Of a stretch of DNA of 64,000 nucleotides, positions 1-8,489 are shown piece after piece (position 1 is the first letter of the stretch; each line of letters starts with the position of its first letter). The DNA lies in the NCBI GenBank assembly GCA_022402445.1, contig JAKRSF010000006.1, positions 460,540-524,539 of the forward strand, read 5' to 3'. The translations under genes were made by a program, and so were the position numbers. The DNA is from Cyanobacteriota bacterium. Its GTDB lineage: Bacteria > Cyanobacteriota > Cyanobacteriia > CACIAM-69d. The notes below the pieces were generated by a model. The model worked only from the letters and a program-made list of their open reading frames with translations, searched no databases and was not told the origin of the DNA.

Positions 1-1248
1 GGGATCCACATAGAGCCCCTCCGCATTGGCATGGACCGTTTGGAACTCCTCATCGGAGTTGTAGCCATAGATCTGGAGCAGGGCCGGATTCGCGCTCAGG
101 TAGCGGCCATCGGCGGTGGTCTGAAAAATCCCCTCGATCGCATTCTCAAAAATGCTGCGATATTTCGCCTCCGCATTGCGCACCGCATCCTGGGAACTTT
201 CCAGCCGGTCCAGGGTGTTATTGAGAATCGACGCCAGTTCCGCCAGCTCATCGGTGCCGGGGAGTTCCTCCACCCGCATGGACGGATCCCCACTCGACCC
301 GATGGCGCTCACGCGATCGCTCAACTGCATCAACCGCGCCAGCACCAGCCGCTCCAGCAGCACCAGGGCCACCGTCCCCACCAGCAGGCCCACAATAAAC
401 AGCAGCGCAAACAGATAGCGGGTACTCACCTCCCCCTGGGCGTAGATCTCCCGAGGCAAATCCACCCGCACCAGCAAACTAGGGCGATTGTCAATATTGC
501 GCAAAATCGCATAGCCGCGAATTTGCCTGCGTCCCAGGGGCCGCGCCAGGGTAGCCTCATCATCCCCAAGGCTCAGCAGGGTTTGGACCGCCAACTGATC
601 CTGCGCATCCTTGAGGGTCGCTAGGGGCACCAAACTGATATTGAGCTGGGTCAAGCTGGCGATGCGGTTGAGTTCTGGCCCCTGCAAAAAACGGCCCACC
701 ACCAGGGTGCCGCGCACCGGCCCGTTGCCCTGGCTGGTGACGATGGGGCGCGAGGCGATGAGGACCGGCCCCTCGGGCAGGAGCATGATGCCCTTAATGA
801 TGGCGTCGGGGGAGGGGCTACGGGTCAGGTCCGGGCGATCGCGCAGGGCCTGACGGAAACTGTCGGCAATGGGGATGATCTCGCGCCGTTGCAGGTCATA
901 GCCCCGCTCAAACACGGGTTCCCCCTGGCCGTCGAACAGAATCAGCAGATTGAGCCGCAGGTAGTCAAAGGTGCGATCGACAAAGTTGGACTGCACGTAG
1001 GTACTGTTGCGGTCCGCCATGAAGCTATAGGTATCGTCCCATTCCGCATAGTCGCGGGCGGTGGCGTCAAGGTCCAAGGCCGTATCCGACAGCACATCCA
1101 CGGCCCGTTCCATATCCCGCTGCATTTCCTGGGCCTCTAGGGCGCGGAAATCATTCAGCAAAAAGCTTGAGGAGGTGGCGAACAGGACCAGGTTCAGGCA
1201 CAGAATGGCCAGACCGACGATGGTTAGGATTTTGACGCGTAATCTCAT
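1..1248 (-). CDS. CHASE4-HAMP-PAS membrane sensor, 3' part beyond left edge
   Basis: This reading frame starts at 1248 behind a strong Shine-Dalgarno (GGAGGTG, 5 bases before ATG) and stays open to the left edge, so its C-terminus is missing. Translated by hand, the 416 visible residues show a membrane segment at about 8-28, a periplasmic region of about 250 residues with the CHASE4 hallmark DYAEWDDTYSF at 67-77, a second membrane segment at 279-298, a HAMP linker at about 299-350, and a PAS domain starting near 361 (KYRSIFENAIEGIF). CHASE4 domains sense unknown extracellular or periplasmic ligands. The output domain (histidine kinase, GGDEF, EAL or other) lies outside the window, so the signalling class is undecided. 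Architecture is well supported; the exact role is not. Confidence 0.85.
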   Translation of the reverse strand, partial: MRLRVKILTIVGLAILCLNLVLFATSSSFLLNDFRALEAQEMQRDMERAVDVLSDTALDLDATARDYAEWDDTYSFMADRNSTYVQSNFVDRTFDYLRLNLLILFDGQGEPVFERGYDLQRREIIPIADSFRQALRDRPDLTRSPSPDAIIKGIMLLPEGPVLIASRPIVTSQGNGPVRGTLVVGRFLQGPELNRIASLTQLNISLVPLATLKDAQDQLAVQTLLSLGDDEATLARPLGRRQIRGYAILRNIDNRPSLLVRVDLPREIYAQGEVSTRYLFALLFIVGLLVGTVALVLLERLVLARLMQLSDRVSAIGSSGDPSMRVEELPGTDELAELASILNNTLDRLESSQDAVRNAEAKYRSIFENAIEGIFQTTADGRYLSANPALLQIYGYNSDEEFQTVHANAEGLYVDP

Positions 1249-1719
1249 GCACTCACCTCCCGATCGCGGGGCTCGGGGCGACCGGTTAGGCCAGCGGGGA
1301 AATAGGAACGAACTGCCATGGAGTCTTGATTCACAGGGCCAGGGGCGGGATCGGGATGGCATGACTCGGGCGCGCGATCGCGATCATGGCTCGGACACCA
1401 AAGCCACACCACCCCCCACGATGCGGTGCAACGGCTGCCGGGCTGCCTAACGATCAAGCCTAGTCTTTCAATCTATTCTGATGGATTTTGGTGACGCCCC
1501 TTAACCTTGGCGGGTCACCGGGGCTCCGGCCCTACCCATAATCAATGCCGATGATCCAGGGCGATCGCTGGGCGATCGCGATCGCGCGGACACCCTTCCC
1601 ATTGATGGTAGCGCAGTCCACCGGGGGGCTCCCACCCGGCGCAGCGCCCTGGCCCTTGGCCCCAAACGCAGGGCTCCCAGGGCTCCGAACGGCCCGCCAT
1701 GGAGGTCTAGAAAAAGAAC

Positions 1720-1792
1720 GGACGCGAAGGGACTCGAACCCCCGACACCCAGAACCGGAATCTGGTGCTCTATCCAACTGAGCTACGCGTCC
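1720..1792 (-). tRNA. tRNA-Arg (anticodon CCG)
   Basis: A 73-base cloverleaf folds on the minus strand. The acceptor stem GGACGCG/CGCGTCC pairs perfectly over 7 bp. The D arm has GCTC/GAGC and the anticodon stem is CCAGA/TCTGG around the loop TTCCGGT, which gives anticodon CCG (reads CGG, arginine). The T loop is TTCGAGT with a T stem containing two G-T pairs. CCA is not encoded. A run of T follows the 3' end on the minus strand. Confidence 0.96.
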
Positions 1793-1928
1793 TTAAGGAT
1801 TTGGCTCCGGCCCTTGCCTGAGCTAGACGATTATAGCCGCCGATCGCCGCGATCGCAATCGCCCACCCCGATCAGTTTAGATTGAACTTGGATTGAACCG
1901 TTTCCCCGACCCCGGAACCGCCGCCGCC

Positions 1929-4900
1929 CTAGGGATCCTTCAGCGGCACCGTCAGGCGATCCATGCGGCTCACCGCAAACCCCTGGGCATAGTCAATCCC
2001 CATGGCCGACAGGGCCTCCAGCACCGTTTCGCGCTCCACAAATTCCGCAATGGTCTTCAACCCCATGGCGTGGGCAATGCGGTGGCAGCTCTCCACCATC
2101 GTGCGGTCCACCGGATTGATATCAATATCGCGCACAAAACTGCCATCAATCTTGAGATAGTCCACCGGCAAACTCTTGAGGTACATCAGCGAACTCATGC
2201 CGCTGCCAAAATCATCCAGGGCAAAGGAACAGCCCAGGGCGCGGATCTCCTCCATGAACCGGGCTGATCGCCCCAAATTCGCGATCGCCGTCGTCTCCGT
2301 CACCTCAAAACACAGGCGATGTTTCGGGAAATGGCTATTGGTGATCCGCTCCTTGAGGAACGCAAAAAAGCGATTGCTATTGAGACTACTGCCGGACAAA
2401 TTAATCGTATAAATCCGCTCCGGCAAATCCATCCCCCGACTCTCCACCGCCGCGAAAAAGGCATCAATCACCCAGCGATCGATCTCCGGCATCAGGTTAT
2501 AGCGCTCAGCGGCGGGCATAAACTTACCCGGCGACACCTCCTGGCCCACCTCATCGATCATGCGCAGCAGCACCTCGCTAATGGGCGGCGAGCCGGGACC
2601 GCCCAGGGGCGCAATGCTTTGGGTATAGAGACAAAAGCGATCCTCCGCCAGGGCGCTGTTGATACGGGCGATCCACTGCTGCTCCGTCTGCCAGCGCAGG
2701 ATTTGGCTATCGTCCGCCTGACAGGCTTTGAGGTGCCCTGGCCCCTCCCGGCGGGCCGCTTGGCAGGCGGCGTCGGCGGCCCCGAGGATCACCTCCAGGG
2801 TGGAGCTATTGCGCTCGATGGGCACCAGGCCAATGCTGGCGCTGAGGGTGTAGATGGCCCCATGCCAGTAGAACCGTTCCTCGGCCAGTTTTTTGCGGCA
2901 GGCTTCCAGGAGGGCGGCGGCTTTGGTGAAGTCGCGCTCCGGTAGCAAGATGCCGAATTCGTCGGTGTAGAGCCGTCCGATGGTGGCGGTGGTGGGAAAT
3001 TGCTGTTTCAGAAAACTGCCGAGCCGTTCCATCAGGCGGGTGCTGGCGTCGTGGCCGCAGGTGGTGTCAACGATCGCGAACCAGTCCAATGATAGGCAGG
3101 CGAGGGCTTGGGGGATGCCGGTCTGGCGGACGGTGGCGATCGCGCCGCGCAGTTGGGCATCAAACCCCTGGCGATTGAGCAGGCCCGTCAGCACATCGTG
3201 GGTGGCCTGCCACATCAGTTCCTGTTCGAGATAGTGGGCTTCGGTGACATCCCGCAGCACCAGCACCTGCCCCGCCACCCCGCCCGCGTGATCGCGCAGG
3301 GGCGCGCAGGATAGGTCGGTAATGCACTGGTGCCCCTGGCGCGACACCAACCGGTAGCGACCGCTGAGGCCCCCCTTCCGGGCGATCGCCCTCACATTCA
3401 GCGGTTCCGCCGTGGCCCCATCCGCATCAAACAGTTGCAGCAACTCCTCGATTCCCTTCCCCCGCGCCTCCTCCTGGCTCCAGCCGAGGGTCCGCTCCGC
3501 CACGGGGTTGAGCCCCTGGATCCGCCGCTGTTCATCTAGCACCATCACCGCATCCCCAATGGACTGGAGGGTCACCTGGGCCAGTTCCCGCTCGGCGGCC
3601 AGTTGCTCCTCCGCCTGCCGTCGGGCCGTGATGTCTTCCCCCAGGACGATGTTGCGCCCGTCCGAAAGGGTCACCGTGGTCCAGAGGGTATTGAGATAGT
3701 CGCCGCTGCGGCTGAGCACCCGCCGCCCGTGCCAGGTGCCCTGGGGCCAGTGTTCTGGGCGATCGCGCGGATTCTGAAAAATTTGCTCCCACCGTTGGGG
3801 GGCCGCGTCGCTGTGGTCGCCGTGGTCGCCGTGGGGGTTGGTGGGGGTGTTGGTCTGGAGGTGGCCGTTGGTATTGAGGGGGGCGGTGATGTCGGTGTCA
3901 GCGGGGGCGGGGGCATCGGTCGCTGGTCCGAGCAACTGCTCAAAGGTGCGATTCACGAATTCAATGCGCCCGTCCCCGTCGCACAGGGCCAGGACCAGGG
4001 GGATGCGGTCAAAGATCTTTTGCAGCGTTTCCAGGTGCTGTGCCGTTTCCGCCTGACTGGCCTTGAGGGCGGAGATGTCCGTGTCGGCCCCCAGGACCAC
4101 CGTGGCGCGCCCGTGGCGATCGCGCAGGGCCAAGGCTCGACAGTTGAACCAGCGGTACGAGCCATCCCGCTGCTGGCCGCGATATTCCACCTGGAAAAAG
4201 GGCGTCTCCCCCGCCAAATAGCGCTCAAATTCCGCCAGGACGCGATCGCGATCGGCCCCATGGATCAACTGCCCCCACCGCTCCCGACTCACCGCCCGCG
4301 CCGTCGGTTGAAAGCCCCGCAACTCGCGCCAGCGGGGCGACAGCATAAACTCCCCCGTCTTGGGCTTCCATTCCCAGAGGCCATCATTGGCACTGCGGGC
4401 CATCAACTCCCAGAGGGCTTCGCGGGCCTGAAGCTGCTGCGACACCCACAGCCGCTGCCACAGCTCCCGCGCCAACTGCACACTCTTGACCATGCTGCGC
4501 ACCCGCCCCGGCCCCGCCGCCCGCAGCACCCGCCCAAAGCGCAGAAAGATGGCGTAGCGATAGAACGGCAGGGCCAATAACATCACGAGGCTCAGTAAAT
4601 CTAACCAGTTCCAAAAATTTTTAAAATAGTTCAACGGCGATCGCGCCGTGCGACAAAAGGTTGAAATAATATCAAAAATCAGCAGCCCTGATACGGCAAA
4701 AAAGAGACAGTCTGAGGCGATCGTCACCACGCTAGAGGCCGGAAAGAGAATCCCCAGGGCCAAAAACAGCAGATCCACCACCAACAGAAGCGAAATTAAC
4801 CCCTGAAGGGGCCAAAGATTAACCTTTTGGATTAACCAGTCTGGCATTTTGAATTGAACCATTAGCTGACGCATGGGGGTTCTGAGAAACTGCTGAAGGG

Positions 4901-4958
4901 CGTGGTCCATATGGAGGAGGAGGAGTGCCGGGGAGAACTTTGGAAATATCATGGGCAA
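1929..4958 (-). CDS. Voltage-sensor-like membrane domain fused to three PAS, a degenerate GGDEF and an EAL domain
   Basis: Predicted c-di-GMP signalling protein of 1009 residues. The N-terminus has four membrane segments (about 51-72, 80-103, 112-130, 134-158). Segment 3 reads NYFKNFWNWLDLLSL and segment 4 carries basic residues at 134, 140, 143, 146, 152, 154 and 158, which resembles S3-S4 of voltage-sensor domains; no pore follows. PAS or PAS-like regions lie at about 180-300, 310-455 and 455-575. The GGDEF domain (about 582-745) has YTDEF in place of GGDEF, so cyclase activity is probably lost. The EAL domain (about 760-1005) has EVL instead of EAL but keeps NLSG, EVTET, DDFGSG and the KIDGSF lysine, so phosphodiesterase activity is plausible. 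ATG codons at residues 1, 3 and 17 leave the start slightly open. It lies downstream of, and is separated by 675 bases from, the nitroreductase gene. Confidence 0.85.
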   Translation of the reverse strand: MPMIFPKFSPALLLLHMDHALQQFLRTPMRQLMVQFKMPDWLIQKVNLWPLQGLISLLLVVDLLFLALGILFPASSVVTIASDCLFFAVSGLLIFDIISTFCRTARSPLNYFKNFWNWLDLLSLVMLLALPFYRYAIFLRFGRVLRAAGPGRVRSMVKSVQLARELWQRLWVSQQLQAREALWELMARSANDGLWEWKPKTGEFMLSPRWRELRGFQPTARAVSRERWGQLIHGADRDRVLAEFERYLAGETPFFQVEYRGQQRDGSYRWFNCRALALRDRHGRATVVLGADTDISALKASQAETAQHLETLQKIFDRIPLVLALCDGDGRIEFVNRTFEQLLGPATDAPAPADTDITAPLNTNGHLQTNTPTNPHGDHGDHSDAAPQRWEQIFQNPRDRPEHWPQGTWHGRRVLSRSGDYLNTLWTTVTLSDGRNIVLGEDITARRQAEEQLAAERELAQVTLQSIGDAVMVLDEQRRIQGLNPVAERTLGWSQEEARGKGIEELLQLFDADGATAEPLNVRAIARKGGLSGRYRLVSRQGHQCITDLSCAPLRDHAGGVAGQVLVLRDVTEAHYLEQELMWQATHDVLTGLLNRQGFDAQLRGAIATVRQTGIPQALACLSLDWFAIVDTTCGHDASTRLMERLGSFLKQQFPTTATIGRLYTDEFGILLPERDFTKAAALLEACRKKLAEERFYWHGAIYTLSASIGLVPIERNSSTLEVILGAADAACQAARREGPGHLKACQADDSQILRWQTEQQWIARINSALAEDRFCLYTQSIAPLGGPGSPPISEVLLRMIDEVGQEVSPGKFMPAAERYNLMPEIDRWVIDAFFAAVESRGMDLPERIYTINLSGSSLNSNRFFAFLKERITNSHFPKHRLCFEVTETTAIANLGRSARFMEEIRALGCSFALDDFGSGMSSLMYLKSLPVDYLKIDGSFVRDIDINPVDRTMVESCHRIAHAMGLKTIAEFVERETVLEALSAMGIDYAQGFAVSRMDRLTVPLKDP

Positions 4959-5633
4959 TCGCCTAGGGAGTTGCCCTTAAACCGGGCTAAAAGTTTGGGA
5001 TTCTGTGCTGGGGAACCAATTTAGTTTTAGTCACGATCCTGGGGGCGATCGCCCTGGCCCTGGCCCATCCGCCGCCGCCGCCAAGGGCGATCGCGATCCA
5101 CCCCCGCGCCCCCGATCCGTACCGTTCCCATCCATCTACCCCCAAAGGATGCCCGATGGTCCCATGTCCCGTCCGGGCTGCGGTTGCTGTTCCGGTCCCT
5201 TTCTTGACTGTCCTAGCGGTGGCATCCCTTCAGATGCGGTACGCCCTAGCCAGCAGCCCGGTATTGGCCGCGATCGCCCGGAACCATCCCCCGATCCATG
5301 GCCCCCGACAATGATCTTCAAAGGCCAGTTCAATCCCCGCGAAACCTCAGTAGAATCACAGACTTTCCCCCAATCCGAACCATGGGAATGAGTTAGGGTT
5401 GCCCCCCTGTTGTGGCACAGATGGCCCAGGGCCGCAGGGGTACCCATAGTAATGGACCAGGGCACCGATGATGGGGGCAACAGAACTCAATCTGAACCGC
5501 AATCAAAACCTGGGGAAGCTCCAAAAAGAGCCCTTCAATCCCTTCAACGGCTAGATTATGGCGATCCTTCAGCTATTCCTGGGGATGATGGATAAATCGC
5601 CCGTCGAGGGGGGGGTACTGGAGCTGAGATCCC
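4959..5633. other. Long intergenic region without a supported gene
   Basis: This 675-base stretch separates two minus-strand genes and should carry the promoter of the GGDEF-EAL gene. I find no coding frame resembling a known family. The only structure I noted is a 9-base inverted repeat, GTTGCCCCC at 5398-5406 and GGGGGCAAC at 5473-5481, with a 66-base spacer. Base composition stays like the surrounding coding DNA. Confidence 0.5.
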
Positions 5634-6302
5634 CTAGGACGGGAAAGGTTCCCCATAGCGATCGCCGTAGCAGATGCGATCGAGGGGGAAACGCCCGCCA
5701 TATTGCTTCAAGGGTTCCGCCGCATAGCCCAGGGGCAGCAAGCAGCAGGGGATGACCGTTTCTGGCAGGCCAAAGGTTTCTTGGATCGCTGAAGTACTAA
5801 ACCCTTCCATGGGGCAGCTATCGACGCCGTAGGCTTTGGCGACCAGGGCGATGTGGCCGACCGCTAGCATCACCTGGCGATTGATCCAGGCTTCCATGTG
5901 GGTGAAGGAGGGGCGATCGCCCATCCCCTGGGGGATCCCCGTGCGCATGTAGTTGGCAAAGGCGTCGGGCATGGCCCCCTGCTGTTGACCCAGGGCAATG
6001 ACGGCTTCAATGTTGTCCGCCTCTGCCGCCGTGGTGTCGCCGCAGCAGATCAGGACCACGGGCGCTTCGGTGACCTGCCGTTGCCCAAAGGCGCAGGGGC
6101 TGAGTTTGGCCTTGGCGTCGGCGCTCTGGAGGACGATGAATCGCCAGGGCTGGAGGTTGAAGGCGGAGGGGGCTTGGGTGCCCAGGCGCAGGATTTCGTG
6201 GAGGACGGCGGTGGGGATCGCGTCGGGTTTGAAGGCGCGGGCGGAGCGGCGCTGGGCGATCGCATCGAGCAGGGACAGGGTGGGCTGGGGCTGGGCTGTC
6301 AT
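5634..6302 (-). CDS. Nitroreductase family protein
   Basis: 222 residues, the usual length for FMN-dependent NAD(P)H nitroreductases. The N-terminal IAQRRSARAFKPDAI and the APSAFNLQPWRFIVL segment are the FMN-binding signatures of the family (RRSxRxF and PSxxNxQPW). The C-terminal part has GVDSCPMEGF and a hydrophobic stretch typical of the dimer interface. Members reduce nitro-aromatics, quinones or flavins, and the substrate cannot be read from sequence. It is divergent from the phytol-kinase-like gene; the roughly 120 bases between them should hold both promoters. Confidence 0.9.
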   Translation of the reverse strand: MTAQPQPTLSLLDAIAQRRSARAFKPDAIPTAVLHEILRLGTQAPSAFNLQPWRFIVLQSADAKAKLSPCAFGQRQVTEAPVVLICCGDTTAAEADNIEAVIALGQQQGAMPDAFANYMRTGIPQGMGDRPSFTHMEAWINRQVMLAVGHIALVAKAYGVDSCPMEGFSTSAIQETFGLPETVIPCCLLPLGYAAEPLKQYGGRFPLDRICYGDRYGEPFPS

Positions 6303-6424
6303 GGTGATGGGGTAGAACCCTTGTATCGAGGGATTTCAGGATCAATGCCCTTGAATATAGCCTTTTGGGGCTTGGCCGCTGGGGAGGGGTGGCCAGTGCC
6401 GTACCCTGGAACGAGGCCCCTGGG

Positions 6425-7270
6425 ATGGCGATGGGGGCGCGATGGGGGATGGCGATGCTGGATTTACCGCTGGTTGGGTTCGGGGGCGATGGGGGGATGC
6501 TGGGGGTGCTGGTTCATGCCCTGGCCCAGTCGCCGGATGGACCGTTGGGGCCGCTCTGGGAGATGGCGATCGCGGCGGTGCTGGGGGCGGTGCGGTCTCC
6601 GGCGGTTTGGGGGGCGATCGCGCTGGTGGCCGCGTGGTTGGGGGGGGTGTTGGGGCTGGCGGAATGGCTCTATCGCCACCGGGGGGCCGATGCGGAGGTG
6701 GGGCGCAAGATTGTCCACATCGGCGCGGGGAATGTGGTTCTGCTGGCCTGGGGGTTTCAGATTCCGGCCTGGTTGGGGGTGGCGGCGGCGATCGTGGCGG
6801 CGGCGGTGGCCCTGCTGTCCTATCGCATTGCCCTGCTGCCCAGTGTCAATAGTGTGGACCGCCACAGTTGGGGCACGTTTTTCTATGCCGTCAGTGTGGG
6901 GGTGGCGATCGCGGTGGGCTGGGGGTTAGATCGGCCCTATCTCGCGGCGGTGGGCATTTGTGTGATGGCCTGGGGGGATGGGCTAGCGGCTTTGGTGGGG
7001 CAGAATTTTGGCCGCCATCGGTATGAAATCTGGGGCAACCGCAAGAGCATCGAGGGCACGGCGACCATGTGGCTGGCGAGCTTTGGGGTGACGGCGCTGA
7101 TTTTGACGATCGCCTGTGGACCGGCCTGGACCGTCGTGGCGATCGCGGCGGGGGTCGCCACGGGGGCAACGATCCTAGAAACCGTGGCGATTTTGGGGAT
7201 CGATAACCTGACGGTGCCCCTCGGTAGCGCCGCGATCGCCTATGGCCTGGTGCAGTGGTGGCAGGGCTAG
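6425..7270 (+). CDS. Phytol kinase/dolichol kinase-like integral membrane protein
   Basis: Polytopic membrane protein of about 280 residues. The conserved block EVGRKIVHIGAGNVVL and the later CVMAWGDGLAALVGQNFG, followed by IWGNRKSIEGTATMW, match the phytol kinase/VTE5, SEC59 and phosphatidate cytidylyltransferase-like superfamily. In cyanobacteria such enzymes phosphorylate phytol or prenols for recycling into tocopherol or chlorophyll side chains; this substrate is an inference. The start is uncertain: in-frame ATGs occur at 6425, 6431, 6449 and 6455, none with a clear ribosome site, and a TTG lies at 6365. It ends tail to tail with the DMT exporter, the stop codons overlapping by 4 bases. 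Confidence 0.78.
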   Translation: MAMGARWGMAMLDLPLVGFGGDGGMLGVLVHALAQSPDGPLGPLWEMAIAAVLGAVRSPAVWGAIALVAAWLGGVLGLAEWLYRHRGADAEVGRKIVHIGAGNVVLLAWGFQIPAWLGVAAAIVAAAVALLSYRIALLPSVNSVDRHSWGTFFYAVSVGVAIAVGWGLDRPYLAAVGICVMAWGDGLAALVGQNFGRHRYEIWGNRKSIEGTATMWLASFGVTALILTIACGPAWTVVAIAAGVATGATILETVAILGIDNLTVPLGSAAIAYGLVQWWQG

Positions 7271-8226
7271 GGGGACTTTTTCGGCTTCCCCGTCTCCCCT
7301 GGATCATCGGTTGGGCGGCGCGATCGCGGCAGTTGTCCCAGGGCACTCGCGATCGCCACCAGGGCCGCCCCCACCATCCCCTGCGGCCCGAACCACTCCC
7401 CAAAAATCCACCCGGCAAACAACGACGCAAACACCGGCTCCAGGGTATAGGTAATGCCAGCGGTGGCCGCATTGACCGTCCGCTGCCCAAAGCTCTGGAG
7501 CCAGGTGCTACCGGCGGTGACGATCGCCCCCAGGTACAGCAGCTCCCCCCAGCGCACCTGGCCCCAGTCCGTGGCGATCAGGTCACCCCCCGCGATCGCC
7601 CAGAGCAGACTGCCCCCGCCCATCACAACCCCCTGGGAAAACGTGAGGAGCATCGGGTCATAGCGACGGGCATAGGGCTCCAGACGGCAGATATAAAAGG
7701 ACCAGATAATCGCCGTCCCCAAGCTCCACAAATCACCGACATTGGGCGGCGATCCATCGAAGGACAGCAGCCCCATCCCCCCAAAGGCCAGTAGCGCCGC
7801 CCCCCAGATCCGCCGCCCCACCCGCTGGCCCCCCAGGCCAATCAGCAGCGGCACCAGCACCACATACAGCGACGAAATGAACGCACTGCGCGACGCCGTG
7901 GTGTACAGCAGCGCCACGGTCTGGGAGCCATAGCCCAACAGCATCCACAGGCCCAACTCCCAGCCGGGGAGCGATCGCCCCAGCCGAGGCCCTATCCAGG
8001 GCAGCACCACCGCCGTCGCCAGGGCAAACCGCACCAGCAGCATCACGCTCGGGGTCAGGGTATCTAGGTTGGATTGGATGACCACATAGCTGCTGCCCCA
8101 CAGGACGCAGGCGAGCAGCAGGGCCAGGAAACCGGTCCAGGGGTTGGTGGGCGATCGCCGATCGCGCGATCGCTCCAGGGCCGTAGCGTCTGGGGATAGG
8201 GGCACATTGAGAGGGGTCGGGTCCAT
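7267..8226 (-). CDS. DMT superfamily (EamA) transporter
   Basis: About 319 residues with ten hydrophobic segments in two EamA halves. The first half opens LLACVLWGSSYVVIQ and contains ASRSAFISSLYVVLVPLL; the second ends AGITYTLEPVFASLFAGW, the typical second-repeat signature. Such proteins export metabolites or amino acids and the substrate cannot be inferred. I choose the ATG at 8226 (MDPTPL); an alternative in-frame start lies 33 bases upstream. Its stop overlaps the stop of the convergent phytol-kinase-like gene, so no room exists for a separate terminator. Confidence 0.85.
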   Translation of the reverse strand: MDPTPLNVPLSPDATALERSRDRRSPTNPWTGFLALLLACVLWGSSYVVIQSNLDTLTPSVMLLVRFALATAVVLPWIGPRLGRSLPGWELGLWMLLGYGSQTVALLYTTASRSAFISSLYVVLVPLLIGLGGQRVGRRIWGAALLAFGGMGLLSFDGSPPNVGDLWSLGTAIIWSFYICRLEPYARRYDPMLLTFSQGVVMGGGSLLWAIAGGDLIATDWGQVRWGELLYLGAIVTAGSTWLQSFGQRTVNAATAGITYTLEPVFASLFAGWIFGEWFGPQGMVGAALVAIASALGQLPRSRRPTDDPGETGKPKKSP

Positions 8227-8489
8227 AGGTGATGCAAACTGGAGACAGACTAGAAACAAATCGGAACTGGGCTAAAACCGGCTCGGGGAGTTACCTTAGC
8301 AGGAGGAGCCGCGTCCCCCACGGATCGGACTTAGGCATAGGAACTTAGGCACCGATAAAAGCAGCCCCCAACCGCACCCATCCGGCCCAGGGCTGAGCGT
8401 CTAGGTCTAGCCCGGATCCAGATCCAGGCCCAACGCTCCAACCGGTCCAGGCACGAATATCGGCAGTCACAACGGGAGTAACCGCATCC

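Noticed and set aside
1545-1781. Frame running through the tRNA-Arg gene
   Set aside because: Covers a perfect tRNA on the opposite strand; its translation has no motif.
5136-5480. Frame of 114 codons in the gap before the GGDEF-EAL gene
   Set aside because: Low-complexity, no family similarity and no ribosome site.
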